A program made the translations under genes and the position numbers. A DNA stretch of 64,000 nucleotides from Achromobacter aloeverae (GTDB lineage: Bacteria > Pseudomonadota > Gammaproteobacteria > Burkholderiales > Burkholderiaceae_B), in the NCBI RefSeq assembly GCF_004121055.1, contig NZ_PYAL01000002.1, positions 496,001 to 560,000 on the forward strand. Reading direction: 5' to 3'. The notes under the pieces are model-generated. The model made no database searches. It was given only the letters and a program-made list of their open reading frames with translations, and was not told where the DNA came from. Of the stretch, positions 19,801 through 28,419 are shown one piece after another (position 1 is the stretch's first letter; each line of letters opens with the position of its first letter).

Positions 19801-20184
19801 GGCGCGACGCGCGCGCTGGAACCAGGGGTGCTGGTCGGACGTATGGTTGACCACGAGCTCGGTGATCACGCGCAGGCCGCGCGCGTGCGCCGCCTTGATG
19901 AGCTTGCGCACGCCGGCCAGGGTGCCGTAGTCGGGATGCACGCCCCGGTATTCCGCGATGTCGTAGCCGTCGTCGCGGCGCGGCGAGGGATAGAAGGGCA
20001 ACAGCCAGATGGTGTTCACGCCCAGCGACGCGATGTAGTCCAGCTTTTCCACCAGGCCGGCGAAATCGCCGACGCCATCGTTGTTGGCGTCGAAAAACGA
20101 CTTCACGTGCAACTGGTAGATGACAGCGTCCTTGTACCAGAGCGGATCGTCCCGGTTGGGGCTGTTGACGTGGTTATCTGACAT
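16834..20184 (-). CDS. treS: trehalose synthase/maltokinase fusion (TreS-Mak)
   Basis: 1116 aa, a two-enzyme fusion. Residues about 1-545 are TreS, a GH13 enzyme that interconverts trehalose and maltose: start DPLWYKDAVIYQLHVKSFFD, nucleophile D212 (LRLDAVPYL), E254 (LLAEANQWPE), D320 (FLRNHDELTLE). Residues about 560-1116 are maltokinase, which makes maltose-1-phosphate with ATP: LHIRIHGDFHLGQVL catalytic loop, then YLIDFEGEPAR for metal binding. Fusion channels trehalose to the GlgE substrate. The ATG at 20184 is chosen because the TreS fold starts at once; the longer in-frame ATG at 20382 lies inside glgE. Gap of 53 bp after glgE. Confidence 0.97.
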   Translation of the reverse strand: MSDNHVNSPNRDDPLWYKDAVIYQLHVKSFFDANNDGVGDFAGLVEKLDYIASLGVNTIWLLPFYPSPRRDDGYDIAEYRGVHPDYGTLAGVRKLIKAAHARGLRVITELVVNHTSDQHPWFQRARRAKPGSAARNYYVWSDNDQAYAGTRIIFLDTEKSNWTWDPVAGAYFWHRFYSHQPDLNYDNPQVLKEVIGVMRFWLDLGVDGLRLDAVPYLVEREGTNNENLPETHAVLKKIRAQLDAEYPGRMLLAEANQWPEDAQEYFGQGDECHMSFHFPLMPRMYMAIAREDRFPITDIMRQTPDIPETCQWAIFLRNHDELTLEMVTSNERDYLWNTYAADRRARINLGIRRRLAPLMERDRRRIELMNSLLLSMPGTPVIYYGDELGMGDNIHLGDRDGVRTPMQWSPDRNGGFSRADPERLPLPPLMGPLYGYEAVNVEAQQRDPHSLLNWSRRMLATRAKTQAFGRGTLRFLFPGNRNILAYLREYEATTILCVANLSRASQPVELDLSSLAGRVPVELLGGTPFPAIGELTYLLTLPPYGFYWFDLSASASPPEWHATHPERMPEYYTLVLRGRTGYELTEGAVRSLREDVLPLYLSRQRWYPKDRKVKMAQAAYAAQLPGADHECFIAEIQVDFDGKPARFLLPAALIWDETLPPMAQQYALARVRRAAEMGYLTDAFTLPSFIHALVRGLRERTEIPVPRAHPPAVLRFRGEPTLDKIELPPDAEVQWFTGEQSNSSVTLGGIMMLKLLRRIVPGVHPEAEMTRRLTEVGYANGAPLLGEIQRIDEDGTPHTLALMHQMITNQGDAWTWTLNYLKRTLEAAALTAESAEDYDEDLLGYINFAHTMGKRLGELHAALSLPTDDAAFKPHRATRHDAERRAKAVIAMLDQGLDTLKANMGRLDAAHAETAAWLAEHRDALVEVVRDLAANEEDTLHIRIHGDFHLGQVLAAQGDAYLIDFEGEPARTLEERRAKTSALRDVAGLLRSFDYAAATLADGTGKGKGKAEETGEAQIAEQQLRTRRQDLIERFRVTAGESFLAGYREVAHTTEHPWITPEVEAPLIDLALIEKAAYEVRYEAAHRPDWVGIPLAGLASLAARLLSDGSAASSHP

Positions 20185-20237
20185 GCCGTTATCCTCTTGT
20201 CGTTGCGCCGGCCGCGGGACCCGGCCCGGCTGCGCAT

Positions 20238-23200
20238 TCAGGCGGGCGTCACTCGCCAGATGCGGTACGGCTGGTCGGGGTGCAGGTGCACGCCCTGTTG
20301 CTTGCCGCGCCATACCATGCGGTTGCCGTCGATCAGGTCCTCCGCCTGCAAGGGACCGTCGTCGGGCAGGCCGAATTCCCACATGGGAATTTCCAGGACG
20401 ACGTCGCGGGGGTGATGTGGATCCAGGCTGATGGCGACCAGCAGGACGTTGTCGCGCTGCGGCGTGGACTTGGAGAAGAACAGCACCTGGTCGTCCCAGG
20501 CCGTGTGCCAGCGCACGCCCAGGTGCGTGTGCAGCGCGGGATTGGCGCGTCGGATGGCATTCAGGCGGGTAATCTCGCGCACGATATTGCCGGGACGTTC
20601 ATGGTCCCAGGCGCGGATCTCGTATTTCTCGGAATCCAGGTACTCTTCCTTGCCAGGCACCGCGGACGCTTCGCACAGCTCGAAGCCGTTGTAGACGCCC
20701 CAGAGGCCGGACAGCGTCGCGGCCAGCGCCGCGCGGATCAGGAAGCCGCCGCGCCCGGATTGCTGGAGAAAGCGCGGGTTGATGTCCGGCGTGTTGACGA
20801 AGAAATGCGGGCGGAAGAAATCGGCGGGCGGGCCCTGCGTCAGCTCGGTCAGGTATTCGGTGAATTCCTGCTTGGTCTCGCGCCACGTGAAATAGGTATA
20901 GGACTGGCTGAAGCCGACCTTGGCCAGCCGGTACATCATCTTGGGGCGCGTGAAGGCTTCCGACAGGAACAGCACGTCGGGATGGCGGCCCTGCACGTCG
21001 CCTATCATCCACTCCCAGAAGGGCAGCGGCTTGGTGTGGGGATTGTCGACGCGAAAGACCCGCACGCCCTGCGCTACCCAGAACAGCACCACGTCGCGCA
21101 GCGCGCGCCACAGCGGCGCCTGGCGCGACGCGCCGGGCTTGGCGCCGTAGAAGTCGACGTTGACGATGTCCTCGTATTTCTTGGGCGGGTTCTCGGCGTA
21201 TTTCAACGAGCCGTCCGGACGCCAGTCGAACCATTCAGGATGCGCCTTCAGCCACGGATGGTCCGGCGAACACTGGATGGCGAAGTCCAGCGCCAGCTCC
21301 AGCCCGTGCGCGCGCGCCGCCGCCACCAGGCGACGGAAATCGTCCAGCGTACCCAATTGCGGATGCAGGGCGTCGTGGCCGCCGTCTTCCGATCCGATGG
21401 CATAGGGACTGCCGGGATCGTCCGGCCCGGCCTGCAGGCTGTTGTTGCGGCCCTTGCGGTTGCGCGCGCCGATCGGATGGATGGGCGGGAAGTACAGCGT
21501 ATCGAAGCCCATGGCGCGCACGCGCGGCAACGTGGCGATGACGTCGTCGAAAGTGCCGTGGCGTCGCGGATCGCCGCTTTGCGAACGGGGGAAGATCTCG
21601 TACCAGCTGGAGAATATCGCCGCCGGCCGGTCTACCGTGACCGGATAGATGGCGGAAGTGGTTTCGAAACGGCGGTCGTCGGCCTCGCGCATCGCGCGCG
21701 CGGTGGCCGCGTCCAGCAAGGCGGCCACCTGGTCGGGCGTGGGCGAGGGGAAGCGCGGCGGCGATGCCTCGCCGGCGCTTTTCTTGCGGTCGCGGCGTGG
21801 CTTCTCGGCGGGCGCGGCGCCGAGGACGCGCAGGACCTGGCGCAGCGCCGCCGCGCTGGTTTCCGCGGTGTCCGGCAGCCGCTCCAGCGCTTCCTGCACC
21901 AGGCCGCGACCTTCGGCGGTCTCCAGCGCGATATCGACGCCCGCGCGGTACTTCTTTTCCAGGCCGTCGCGGAAGGTCGTCCAGGCATCGTCCCAACCTT
22001 GCACCGCGTAGTAATGGCGGCCGATGCGGGCCGGCGCGAAGCTGGCCGTCCAGCGGTCGTTGCCGAGCGGCGTCATGGGCACGCGCTGCCATTCCTTGTC
22101 GTCGGCGGCGCGCCACAGCAGCGCCACGGCGATGTATTCATGGCCGTCGCAAAAGACATCGGCCTCGACCGTGATGGTCTCGCCGGCGATGCGCTTGATG
22201 GGGAAGGCGCCGTCGTCCACCGCCGGCGTGACGTGCTCGATGGCCAGGCGAGGTTGGCGCATCGCCGCGGTGACGCCCAGGCGCGTGTCGTCGGACGCCG
22301 GCACCGTGACCGGCGGCAGGCGGCTCGCGCCCAGCCGCAGCATGTCGCCGGGCGCCAGCGTCGTCGGCAGGTCCTGGGCCGGGCGGTCGGCGTCCCACTG
22401 GTCCAGGCGGCCGTAACCGTCCGGCAGGCGCGCGCGCAGGGCGTCCCAGTCCGGCGAGGCCGCCACGTCGTCGCTGGGATTCAGGACGATCAGGCGCGCG
22501 CTGCCGCGTCCGGCGCCGGCGGCAGGCGTCGCCGCGCCGTCGCCGCGGAACAGCGCGGTGACGCCGGTATGCGGCCCCTGAAGGCTGTGCAGCGGCCCGC
22601 GTGCGGACGCCGTGCGGGCCAGCCACTGGTTGGCGCGGCCGATGTCGATGTGCAGGCCGGGATCGCCCTGCGGGTCTTCGCGCACGCCGCTGCCGTCGCG
22701 TTCGAGCGCATGGGTGGCGGCGTCCTCGAAACCCATGGGCACCAGCACGCCATCGCCGACCACGGCCGCGGTCCAGACCGCGCGCGCGGCGTTGCGGTAG
22801 CGGCCGGCGGGGTCGCTGCGCCAGGAGGCCACGCGCTTGGCGTAAGGCGCTTCCACGGGCGCGATGACCGGGGCGATGGCGCGCAAGCGGTCGGTTTCCT
22901 CCAGCAGCCACTCGGCGCGGTAGTCCCACCAGGGGAATGACGAAAACACGCCATCGAAGCCGACACCGGCCAGCGGCGCCACGTCCCAGGGCGCGACCCC
23001 GGGCGTCCAGGCCAGCCAGCGGCAGTCCGGCCGGACCGCGCGCACGCCCTGGATCAGGTCGCGCCAGTCCGCCGGCGCCAGTTGCGCCAGGCCTTCGCAG
23101 CGGAAGCCGGCCACGCCGTTCTCCACCCACAGGCCCAGGCGTTCGATCCAGTGGTCGACAAAGCCGGCCGGCGCGCGCCCATGCTCGCGGCGCAGCGGCA

Positions 23201-23591
23201 GGGCATGGCGGTCTTCCCAGGGACGGCGCGGGTCGAGCAGGGCATCGCCACCGGCGTCTTCGTACCAATGAGGATGGGCGCGCGCCGCGGCGCCGTCGAT
23301 CGCCACTTTTTCCAGCGGCAGGTCGATCATCAGCGCCAGTCCGTGCTCGCCGCACAGCCGCGACAAGGCGGTCATGGCGGCCGCCAGGTCCATGTCTCCC
23401 AGCGCCGGATGAAGGCGGTCGGGATCGTCGGGAACGTAAGGGTTGCCGGCGGGGTCGGGCGCCCACAGGGGCGCCGTCATCAAGGTATCGAAACCCAGCG
23501 ACTTGATACGCGCGCACCGGGCCTGCCAGTGGCTGAAGCTGTCTCCGGAGAGGGAGCCAACGTGCAAGGGATGAACATAATAAATACGCAT
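20238..23591 (-). CDS. glgE: maltose-1-phosphate maltosyltransferase (GlgE) with extra N-terminal glycosidase-like domain
   Basis: 1117 aa, against about 660-700 for actinobacterial GlgE. Residues about 650-1117 are the catalytic GH13_3 part: D849 nucleophile ([19 protein letters not shown]), E878 ([12 protein letters not shown]), D936 ([11 protein letters not shown]). Residues about 448-645 are the GlgE N domain (DUF3416-like; [17 protein letters not shown]). Residues 1-440 resemble a second GH13 barrel ([20 protein letters not shown]), but the nucleophile position reads GFRCEGL (E166) and the next strand reads RWLAWTPG without the catalytic Glu, so this domain looks inactive. GlgE extends alpha-1,4 glucan using maltose-1-phosphate from TreS-Mak, encoded next. 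Long forms are known in proteobacteria. Confidence 0.95.
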   Translation of the reverse strand: MRIYYVHPLHVGSLSGDSFSHWQARCARIKSLGFDTLMTAPLWAPDPAGNPYVPDDPDRLHPALGDMDLAAAMTALSRLCGEHGLALMIDLPLEKVAIDGAAARAHPHWYEDAGGDALLDPRRPWEDRHALPLRREHGRAPAGFVDHWIERLGLWVENGVAGFRCEGLAQLAPADWRDLIQGVRAVRPDCRWLAWTPGVAPWDVAPLAGVGFDGVFSSFPWWDYRAEWLLEETDRLRAIAPVIAPVEAPYAKRVASWRSDPAGRYRNAARAVWTAAVVGDGVLVPMGFEDAATHALERDGSGVREDPQGDPGLHIDIGRANQWLARTASARGPLHSLQGPHTGVTALFRGDGAATPAAGAGRGSARLIVLNPSDDVAASPDWDALRARLPDGYGRLDQWDADRPAQDLPTTLAPGDMLRLGASRLPPVTVPASDDTRLGVTAAMRQPRLAIEHVTPAVDDGAFPIKRIAGETITVEADVFCDGHEYIAVALLWRAADDKEWQRVPMTPLGNDRWTASFAPARIGRHYYAVQGWDDAWTTFRDGLEKKYRAGVDIALETAEGRGLVQEALERLPDTAETSAAALRQVLRVLGAAPAEKPRRDRKKSAGEASPPRFPSPTPDQVAALLDAATARAMREADDRRFETTSAIYPVTVDRPAAIFSSWYEIFPRSQSGDPRRHGTFDDVIATLPRVRAMGFDTLYFPPIHPIGARNRKGRNNSLQAGPDDPGSPYAIGSEDGGHDALHPQLGTLDDFRRLVAAARAHGLELALDFAIQCSPDHPWLKAHPEWFDWRPDGSLKYAENPPKKYEDIVNVDFYGAKPGASRQAPLWRALRDVVLFWVAQGVRVFRVDNPHTKPLPFWEWMIGDVQGRHPDVLFLSEAFTRPKMMYRLAKVGFSQSYTYFTWRETKQEFTEYLTELTQGPPADFFRPHFFVNTPDINPRFLQQSGRGGFLIRAALAATLSGLWGVYNGFELCEASAVPGKEEYLDSEKYEIRAWDHERPGNIVREITRLNAIRRANPALHTHLGVRWHTAWDDQVLFFSKSTPQRDNVLLVAISLDPHHPRDVVLEIPMWEFGLPDDGPLQAEDLIDGNRMVWRGKQQGVHLHPDQPYRIWRVTPA

Positions 23592-23655
23592 GAGCAGGCC
23601 TGGATCGACGTCGGCGTTGGCGGAAGAACGAGGGATGAGCGGGCGGTCCGCGGCA

Positions 23656-25263
23656 TCAGTCTCCCGCGCCGGCGGCCAGTGCCACCGGTTGCGCGACAGT
23701 CAATGCCTTCAGCGGGCGCGTGGCCGCGCTGACCTGGTCAAGCAGGCTGGGACGTCCCAGCGCGGTGACCTCCGCCGGCGCCAGGCTTTCGGCGGCGACG
23801 CGGTCGGGCTGGATGGACCGGTACAGCGTCATGTAGAGCGGCGCGGCGCGCTCCCAACTGAAATCCGCGGCCATGGCCTTGTGCTGCATGGCGCGCCAGA
23901 TCTCGGGACGGCGGTAGAGACCCAGCGTACGGGTGATAGCAGCCGCCATCGCGTCGACGGTCTCGCCGTCGAACAGCACGCCGGTGGCGCCGCGCATGGC
24001 ATCGCGTCCCGCGGCGGCGCCCAGGTCGACGATGGTGTCGGCCATGCCGCCGACGCGCGACCCGATGGGGATGGTGCCGTAGCGCATGGCGTACAGCGGC
24101 GTCAGGCCGAAGGGTTCGAAGCGGCTGCCGTGCAGCAGCATGTCGCCGCCGGCATGCAGCTTATGCGCGGCGTCCTCATCGAAGCCGATGCGTACGCCGC
24201 AGCGTCCGGGGTAGCGATGGGGCAGGCGCTGGAACTCCTGCTCCAGCCCGCGTTCGCCCTGGCCCAGCACGGCGACCTGCAACTCGGGGTGGTCGTCAAG
24301 CGCGCGCTGGACCGCGTGCAGCGCCAGGTCGGCCATTTTCTGGTGCGTCAGGCGGCTGCCCATGATCAGCAAGGGCGCGTCCGCATCCAGGTTCAGCCCG
24401 TAGCCCCGCTGTAATTCCCGCTTGTTGTGCGCCTTGTTGGCCATGTCGCCCGCGTGGTATCGATAGATGCCCAGGTGCGGGTCGGTGGCGGGATCCCATT
24501 CGCGCGCGTCGATGCCATTGGGGACCGGCAGCAATTCGTGCTGGCGCGCCGCCAGCAGGCCTTGCAGGCCGCAGCCGAAACGCTCGGTCAGGATTTCCCG
24601 GGCATAGGTGTAGCTGACCGTGGTGATGCGGTCGGCGTAGCGCAGCCCCGCCTTCATGAAGCTCAGCTTGCCCCAGAACTCGGCGCCGTCCCAGGTCAGG
24701 TATTTGTCGTCGATACCCAGCGACTCCGCCCATTCCATGTCGTAGACGCCCTGGAAGGCCATGTTGTGGAGGGTCAGCACGCTCTTGACGTCGTGCAGGC
24801 CGGCATCGCGCAGCAGGAGCGGCACCAGGCCCGCGTGCCAGTCGTGTGCGTGCACGATGTCCGGACGGTCGAGCCGGGTGCGACCCGCCGCGATGTGCAG
24901 CGCGGCGTGCGCGAGGGCGCCGAAGCGCAGCGGGTTGTCAAGGTATTCGCGGCCGTCGCGGTCCACATAGAGGTGATCGCGGTCGTACAAGGCATCGTTT
25001 TGCAGAAGCAGCACCGGCACGCCCCCCAGCGCGGCGCAAGGCGCCCGCATCAGGCGCGCCGGCCCGCCGGGCAGGTCGGTAAAGCGGGCGACCTCGCGGG
25101 CGCCGGGCAGGCGGTCCAGTACGCCGCGATACGCAGGCATCAGGATCTGGACGGACGCGCCCGGCGCGGCATGTAGCGCGCGCGCCATGCCGCTAACCGC
25201 GTCCCCGAGGCCCCCGGTCTTCGCCAAGGGGAATGCTTCCGACGTTACAGCCAAGATTTTCAT
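23656..25263 (-). CDS. glgA: glycogen/starch synthase, GT5 family
   Basis: 535 aa (E. coli GlgA is 477). It transfers glucose from ADP-glucose to alpha-1,4 glucan, or in some GlgE-pathway organisms makes maltose-1-phosphate from ADP-glucose and glucose-1-phosphate. The N-terminal [11 protein letters not shown] (residues 15-25) binds the nucleotide sugar, [10 protein letters not shown] sits mid-protein, and the C-terminal part has [20 protein letters not shown] and VGGMADTI. The start [18 protein letters not shown] at 25263 matches the family; a longer frame to 25314 adds an untypical leader. First gene of the operon. No glgC (ADP-glucose pyrophosphorylase) is in the window. Confidence 0.95.
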   Translation of the reverse strand: MKILAVTSEAFPLAKTGGLGDAVSGMARALHAAPGASVQILMPAYRGVLDRLPGAREVARFTDLPGGPARLMRAPCAALGGVPVLLLQNDALYDRDHLYVDRDGREYLDNPLRFGALAHAALHIAAGRTRLDRPDIVHAHDWHAGLVPLLLRDAGLHDVKSVLTLHNMAFQGVYDMEWAESLGIDDKYLTWDGAEFWGKLSFMKAGLRYADRITTVSYTYAREILTERFGCGLQGLLAARQHELLPVPNGIDAREWDPATDPHLGIYRYHAGDMANKAHNKRELQRGYGLNLDADAPLLIMGSRLTHQKMADLALHAVQRALDDHPELQVAVLGQGERGLEQEFQRLPHRYPGRCGVRIGFDEDAAHKLHAGGDMLLHGSRFEPFGLTPLYAMRYGTIPIGSRVGGMADTIVDLGAAAGRDAMRGATGVLFDGETVDAMAAAITRTLGLYRRPEIWRAMQHKAMAADFSWERAAPLYMTLYRSIQPDRVAAESLAPAEVTALGRPSLLDQVSAATRPLKALTVAQPVALAAGAGD

Positions 25264-25666
25264 CGACACGATACCTGCTCCAGAGGCGACGGCATGATGG
25301 GGACGTATGGGCAAATTACGCGGGCCGGCTGCGTGTCACCGCGCCACGAAATACTGCGGCGCAAAAAAAGCGGTGACATGACAATTTCTACGCCGAATAT
25401 TTCGGTTTGGATATCGCCTGCCCTTCAATTTTTGTCTGGTGAGCAAGCACCGTGCCCGCCCGTTTCCGAGGAGAAAACGCGGTTTCACCGGCCGGGGATT
25501 GAATTGAATGGTTACCAAATTCTTGCACTGCAATAGCGGGGGCGGATCACGCCCGGCGTGCTATTTGCTTGCGGGGGCGCTAGCTGCCGAGCATCGCTTG
25601 CGAGCGGCCCCGGGGGCTCCCGCGGACCTTCCAGCAACTCCTAACCCGCTACGTAGCGTCCCCACG
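25264..25666. promoter_or_regulatory. 403-bp divergent intergenic region, glgA operon/DNA repair operon
   Basis: This is the longest non-coding stretch on the left half. It must hold the promoters for two long divergent operons. The middle (about 25365-25450 and 25500-25535) is AT-richer than the genome average, and it contains a perfect 13-bp inverted repeat CCGAATATTTCGG at 25393-25405, a possible operator. Small open frames inside it lack any recognisable protein features and are not called. I cannot assign -35/-10 boxes with confidence. Confidence 0.4.
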
Positions 25667-26713
25667 ATGGATCTGATCGTCGCCCGTCCCGAAGGCCTTT
25701 ACTGTCCGCCCGGTGATTTCCATATCGACCCCTGGCGACCCGTCGATCGGGCGGTGATCACGCACGCGCATGCCGACCATGCCCGCGCCGGCAGCCGGCA
25801 TTACATGGCGGCGGCGGCGGGGCAGGCCGTGCTGCGGCAGCGACTGGGGGACATCGACCTGCAGGCCGTCGCCTACGGCGCACCGGTGACCCACAACGGC
25901 GTGCGGATCAGCCTGCATCCGGCGGGGCACGTCCTGGGATCGGCCCAGGTCAGGGTGGAGCACCGCGGCGAGGTATGGGTGGCGTCGGGCGACTACAAGC
26001 TGGGCGACGATCCCACCTGCGCGCCTTTTGAACCGGTGCCTTGCGAAGTGTTCATCACGGAATCGACCTTCGGCCTGCCCATCTACCGGTGGCAGTCCGG
26101 GGACGCCCTGTATCGCCAGATCAATGCCTGGTGGGCCGGCAATGCGCAGGCCGGACGCACGTCGGTGCTGTATTGCTATGCCTTCGGCAAGGCGCAGCGG
26201 ATCCTGTGCGGACTGGACACGGCGACCGGACCCGTCGTCGTGCATGGCGCGGTGGAAACCGTCAATCGCGGCTATCGCGCGGCCGGCGTGGCGCTGCCGC
26301 CGGTCTTGCGGGCCGACGAGGTGGACGCCCAGGCGCTACGGCGGGCCCTGGTTCTGGCGCCGCCGTCGGCGCGCGGGACCGGCTGGCTGCGCCGCTTCGG
26401 CGACCATGCGGACGCGTTCGCCAGCGGCTGGATGCAGGTGCGAGGCGCTCGCCGCCGCCGCGGCGTGGACCGTGGCTTCGTGCTGTCGGACCATGCCGAC
26501 TGGCCGGGCCTGCAGACGGCCATCGGTGCGTGCGGCGCGAGCCGGGTGATCGTCACGCACGGACAGGTGGCGGTGCTGGTGCGCTGGTTGAACGAACTGG
26601 GCATCGCCGCGCAGGCCTTCGAAACGGCCTATGGGGACGATGAGAACGATGCGGCGGATGCCCACGAGGCCCCGGACACGCCGGAGCAATCCGGTCCGGA
26701 GGTCCCGCAATGA
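25667..26713 (+). CDS. ligase-associated metallo-beta-lactamase DNA exonuclease
   Basis: 348 aa. Metallo-beta-lactamase/beta-CASP-type nuclease of the family linked to ATP-dependent ligases in bacteria (SNM1/Artemis-like). The metal motif is THAHADHARAGS (HxHxDH), followed by HPAGHVLGSAQV, ASGDYKLGDDPTC and, late in the protein, VLSDHADWPGL. The ATG at 25667 places the conserved start MDLIVARPEGLYCPPGDFHID first; an open frame upstream to 25508 is not conserved-looking. Its stop overlaps the ligase ATG by 4 bp (ATGA). The acidic C-terminal tail (DDENDAADAHE) is probably disordered. It likely trims DNA ends for the ligase. Confidence 0.92.
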   Translation: MDLIVARPEGLYCPPGDFHIDPWRPVDRAVITHAHADHARAGSRHYMAAAAGQAVLRQRLGDIDLQAVAYGAPVTHNGVRISLHPAGHVLGSAQVRVEHRGEVWVASGDYKLGDDPTCAPFEPVPCEVFITESTFGLPIYRWQSGDALYRQINAWWAGNAQAGRTSVLYCYAFGKAQRILCGLDTATGPVVVHGAVETVNRGYRAAGVALPPVLRADEVDAQALRRALVLAPPSARGTGWLRRFGDHADAFASGWMQVRGARRRRGVDRGFVLSDHADWPGLQTAIGACGASRVIVTHGQVAVLVRWLNELGIAAQAFETAYGDDENDAADAHEAPDTPEQSGPEVPQ

Positions 26714-28419
26714 GGGCCTTCGCCGAGCTGTATGCCCGCCTGGACGCCACCACCTCCAGCAACGCGAAGCTGGCGGCCATGAGCGATTATTTCCGCACGG
26801 CGCCGCCGGAGGACGCCGCGTGGGCCGCCTATTTCCTTGCCGGCGGCAAGCCGCGCCAACTGGTGCCGACACGGCTGCTGCGGCAATACGTCATGACGGC
26901 GGCCGGCATTACGGAATGGCTGTATGAAGAGTGCTACCAGGCCGTGGGCGATATGGCGGAGACGCTGTCGCTGCTGCTGCCGGAGCCTGGACAGGCCGAC
27001 GATGCGGGCCTGGCGCAATGGGTGGAGGAACGCCTGCTGCCCCTGCGGGGGCTGCCGCCCGAACAGGTGCTGGAGCGCCTTGCCGCCTTGTTCGAGCGCC
27101 TGGATGCGCATGGGCGCTTCGTCTGTGCCAAGCTGATGACGGGCAGCATGCGGGTCGGCGTGTCGAAACTGCTGCTCACGCGGGCGCTGGCGACGGTGGC
27201 GGGGATCGAAGCCGGGCACATGGCGCAGCGCCTGATCGGTTATACGGACATCGGCGCGCGACCGGCCGCGCAGGCCTACCTGGATCTGCTGGCGCCCGTG
27301 TCCTTCGATGCCGGGGCGCGCGCGGATGGCCAGCCTTATCCGTTCTTCCTCGCCCATCCGTTGGCGGCGCCCCTCGAACGCCTGCCGTCAATGCTGGGGC
27401 CGACCAGCAGCTGGCTGGTGGAGTGGAAGTGGGATGGCATACGGGCGCAGGTGGTGCGCCGGGCGGCGCAGACCTGGGTATGGTCGCGCGGGGAAGAACT
27501 GGTCAGCGAACGTTTTCCCGAACTGCTGCGGCTGGGCGGCCTGCTGCCCGACGGAACGGTGCTGGATGGCGAGATCGTGGTCTGGCGCGAAGGACGCGTC
27601 CAGCCGTTCGCGCAATTGCAGCGGCGCCTTGGCCGCAAGAACGTCGGCGCGCGGCTGCTGGCGGACGCGCCGGTGGTGCTGCTTGCCTATGATGTGCTGG
27701 AACTGGAAGGCGTGGATCTGCGCAGCCAGCCGCAGGCCGCGCGCCGCGCGGCGTTGGAGCGGCTGGCCGACCAGGTGGCGGGGCGGGAGCGGGCCGGCCA
27801 TGAGCACGGCGCCAGGGGCAACGATGGCGACAGCGCATCCACCCCTTCGTCCTCCTTGATCCTGTCGCCCTTGCTGCATGGCGACGACTGGGCCGCATTG
27901 GAGGCGCAGCGCGCCAAATCGCGGGCACTGGGCGTGGAGGGCATGATGCTGAAGGCCGCCAGCGCCGCCTATGGCGTCGGGCGCACGCGCGAGACGGGCA
28001 TCTGGTGGAAATGGAAAATCGATCCCTATTCCATCGATGCCGTGCTGATCTATGCGCAACGTGGCCACGGACGCCGCGCCAGTCTCTATACCGACTATAC
28101 GTTCGCCGTGTGGGACGGGCCGCCCGGGGCGGCCGATCGCCAGCTGGTGCCTTTCGCCAAGGCCTATTCGGGCTTGAGCGACGAGGAAATCCGCGCGGTC
28201 GACGCCATCGTGCGCAAGACCACGATCGAGAAGTTCGGACCGGTGCGCAGCGTGGCGCCGACGCAGGTGTTCGAACTGGGCTTCGAGGGCATCGCGCGCA
28301 GCGCGCGCCACAAGAGCGGCGTGGCGGTGCGCTTTCCGCGCATGCTGCGCTGGCGCCAGGACAAGGGCGTGGCCGACGCGGACACCTTGCAGACGCTGGC
28401 GGAGCTGCTGCCATCATGA
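26710..28419 (+). CDS. ATP-dependent DNA ligase (ligase-associated cluster type)
   Basis: 569 aa. It seals DNA nicks through an adenylated lysine. The N-terminal DNA-binding domain (about 1-215, with [18 protein letters not shown]) precedes the adenylation domain with motif I around K240 ([11 protein letters not shown]), then [14 protein letters not shown]. The OB domain at the C terminus ends with [18 protein letters not shown]. The cell will also have NAD-dependent LigA, so this is an accessory repair ligase. A low-complexity insert near residues 355-385 ([14 protein letters not shown]) separates conserved blocks. It overlaps both neighbours by 4 bp, indicating coupled translation. The symbols lig or ligB are used loosely for this family, so none is given. 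Confidence 0.95.
   Translation: MRAFAELYARLDATTSSNAKLAAMSDYFRTAPPEDAAWAAYFLAGGKPRQLVPTRLLRQYVMTAAGITEWLYEECYQAVGDMAETLSLLLPEPGQADDAGLAQWVEERLLPLRGLPPEQVLERLAALFERLDAHGRFVCAKLMTGSMRVGVSKLLLTRALATVAGIEAGHMAQRLIGYTDIGARPAAQAYLDLLAPVSFDAGARADGQPYPFFLAHPLAAPLERLPSMLGPTSSWLVEWKWDGIRAQVVRRAAQTWVWSRGEELVSERFPELLRLGGLLPDGTVLDGEIVVWREGRVQPFAQLQRRLGRKNVGARLLADAPVVLLAYDVLELEGVDLRSQPQAARRAALERLADQVAGRERAGHEHGARGNDGDSASTPSSSLILSPLLHGDDWAALEAQRAKSRALGVEGMMLKAASAAYGVGRTRETGIWWKWKIDPYSIDAVLIYAQRGHGRRASLYTDYTFAVWDGPPGAADRQLVPFAKAYSGLSDEEIRAVDAIVRKTTIEKFGPVRSVAPTQVFELGFEGIARSARHKSGVAVRFPRMLRWRQDKGVADADTLQTLAELLPS

Noticed and set aside
16633..20181. Very long plus-strand open frame opposite treS-mak, with similar ones opposite glgE, treY/malQ and treZ
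   Set aside because: These are antisense shadows caused by GC-rich third positions. Their translations are Arg/Gln/His/Val-rich with no known motifs, and the minus-strand frames carry full catalytic motif sets.
25294..25536. Possible 80-residue gene in the glgA/exonuclease gap
   Set aside because: No ribosome site, no recognisable composition or motif, and it lies in the expected divergent promoter region.
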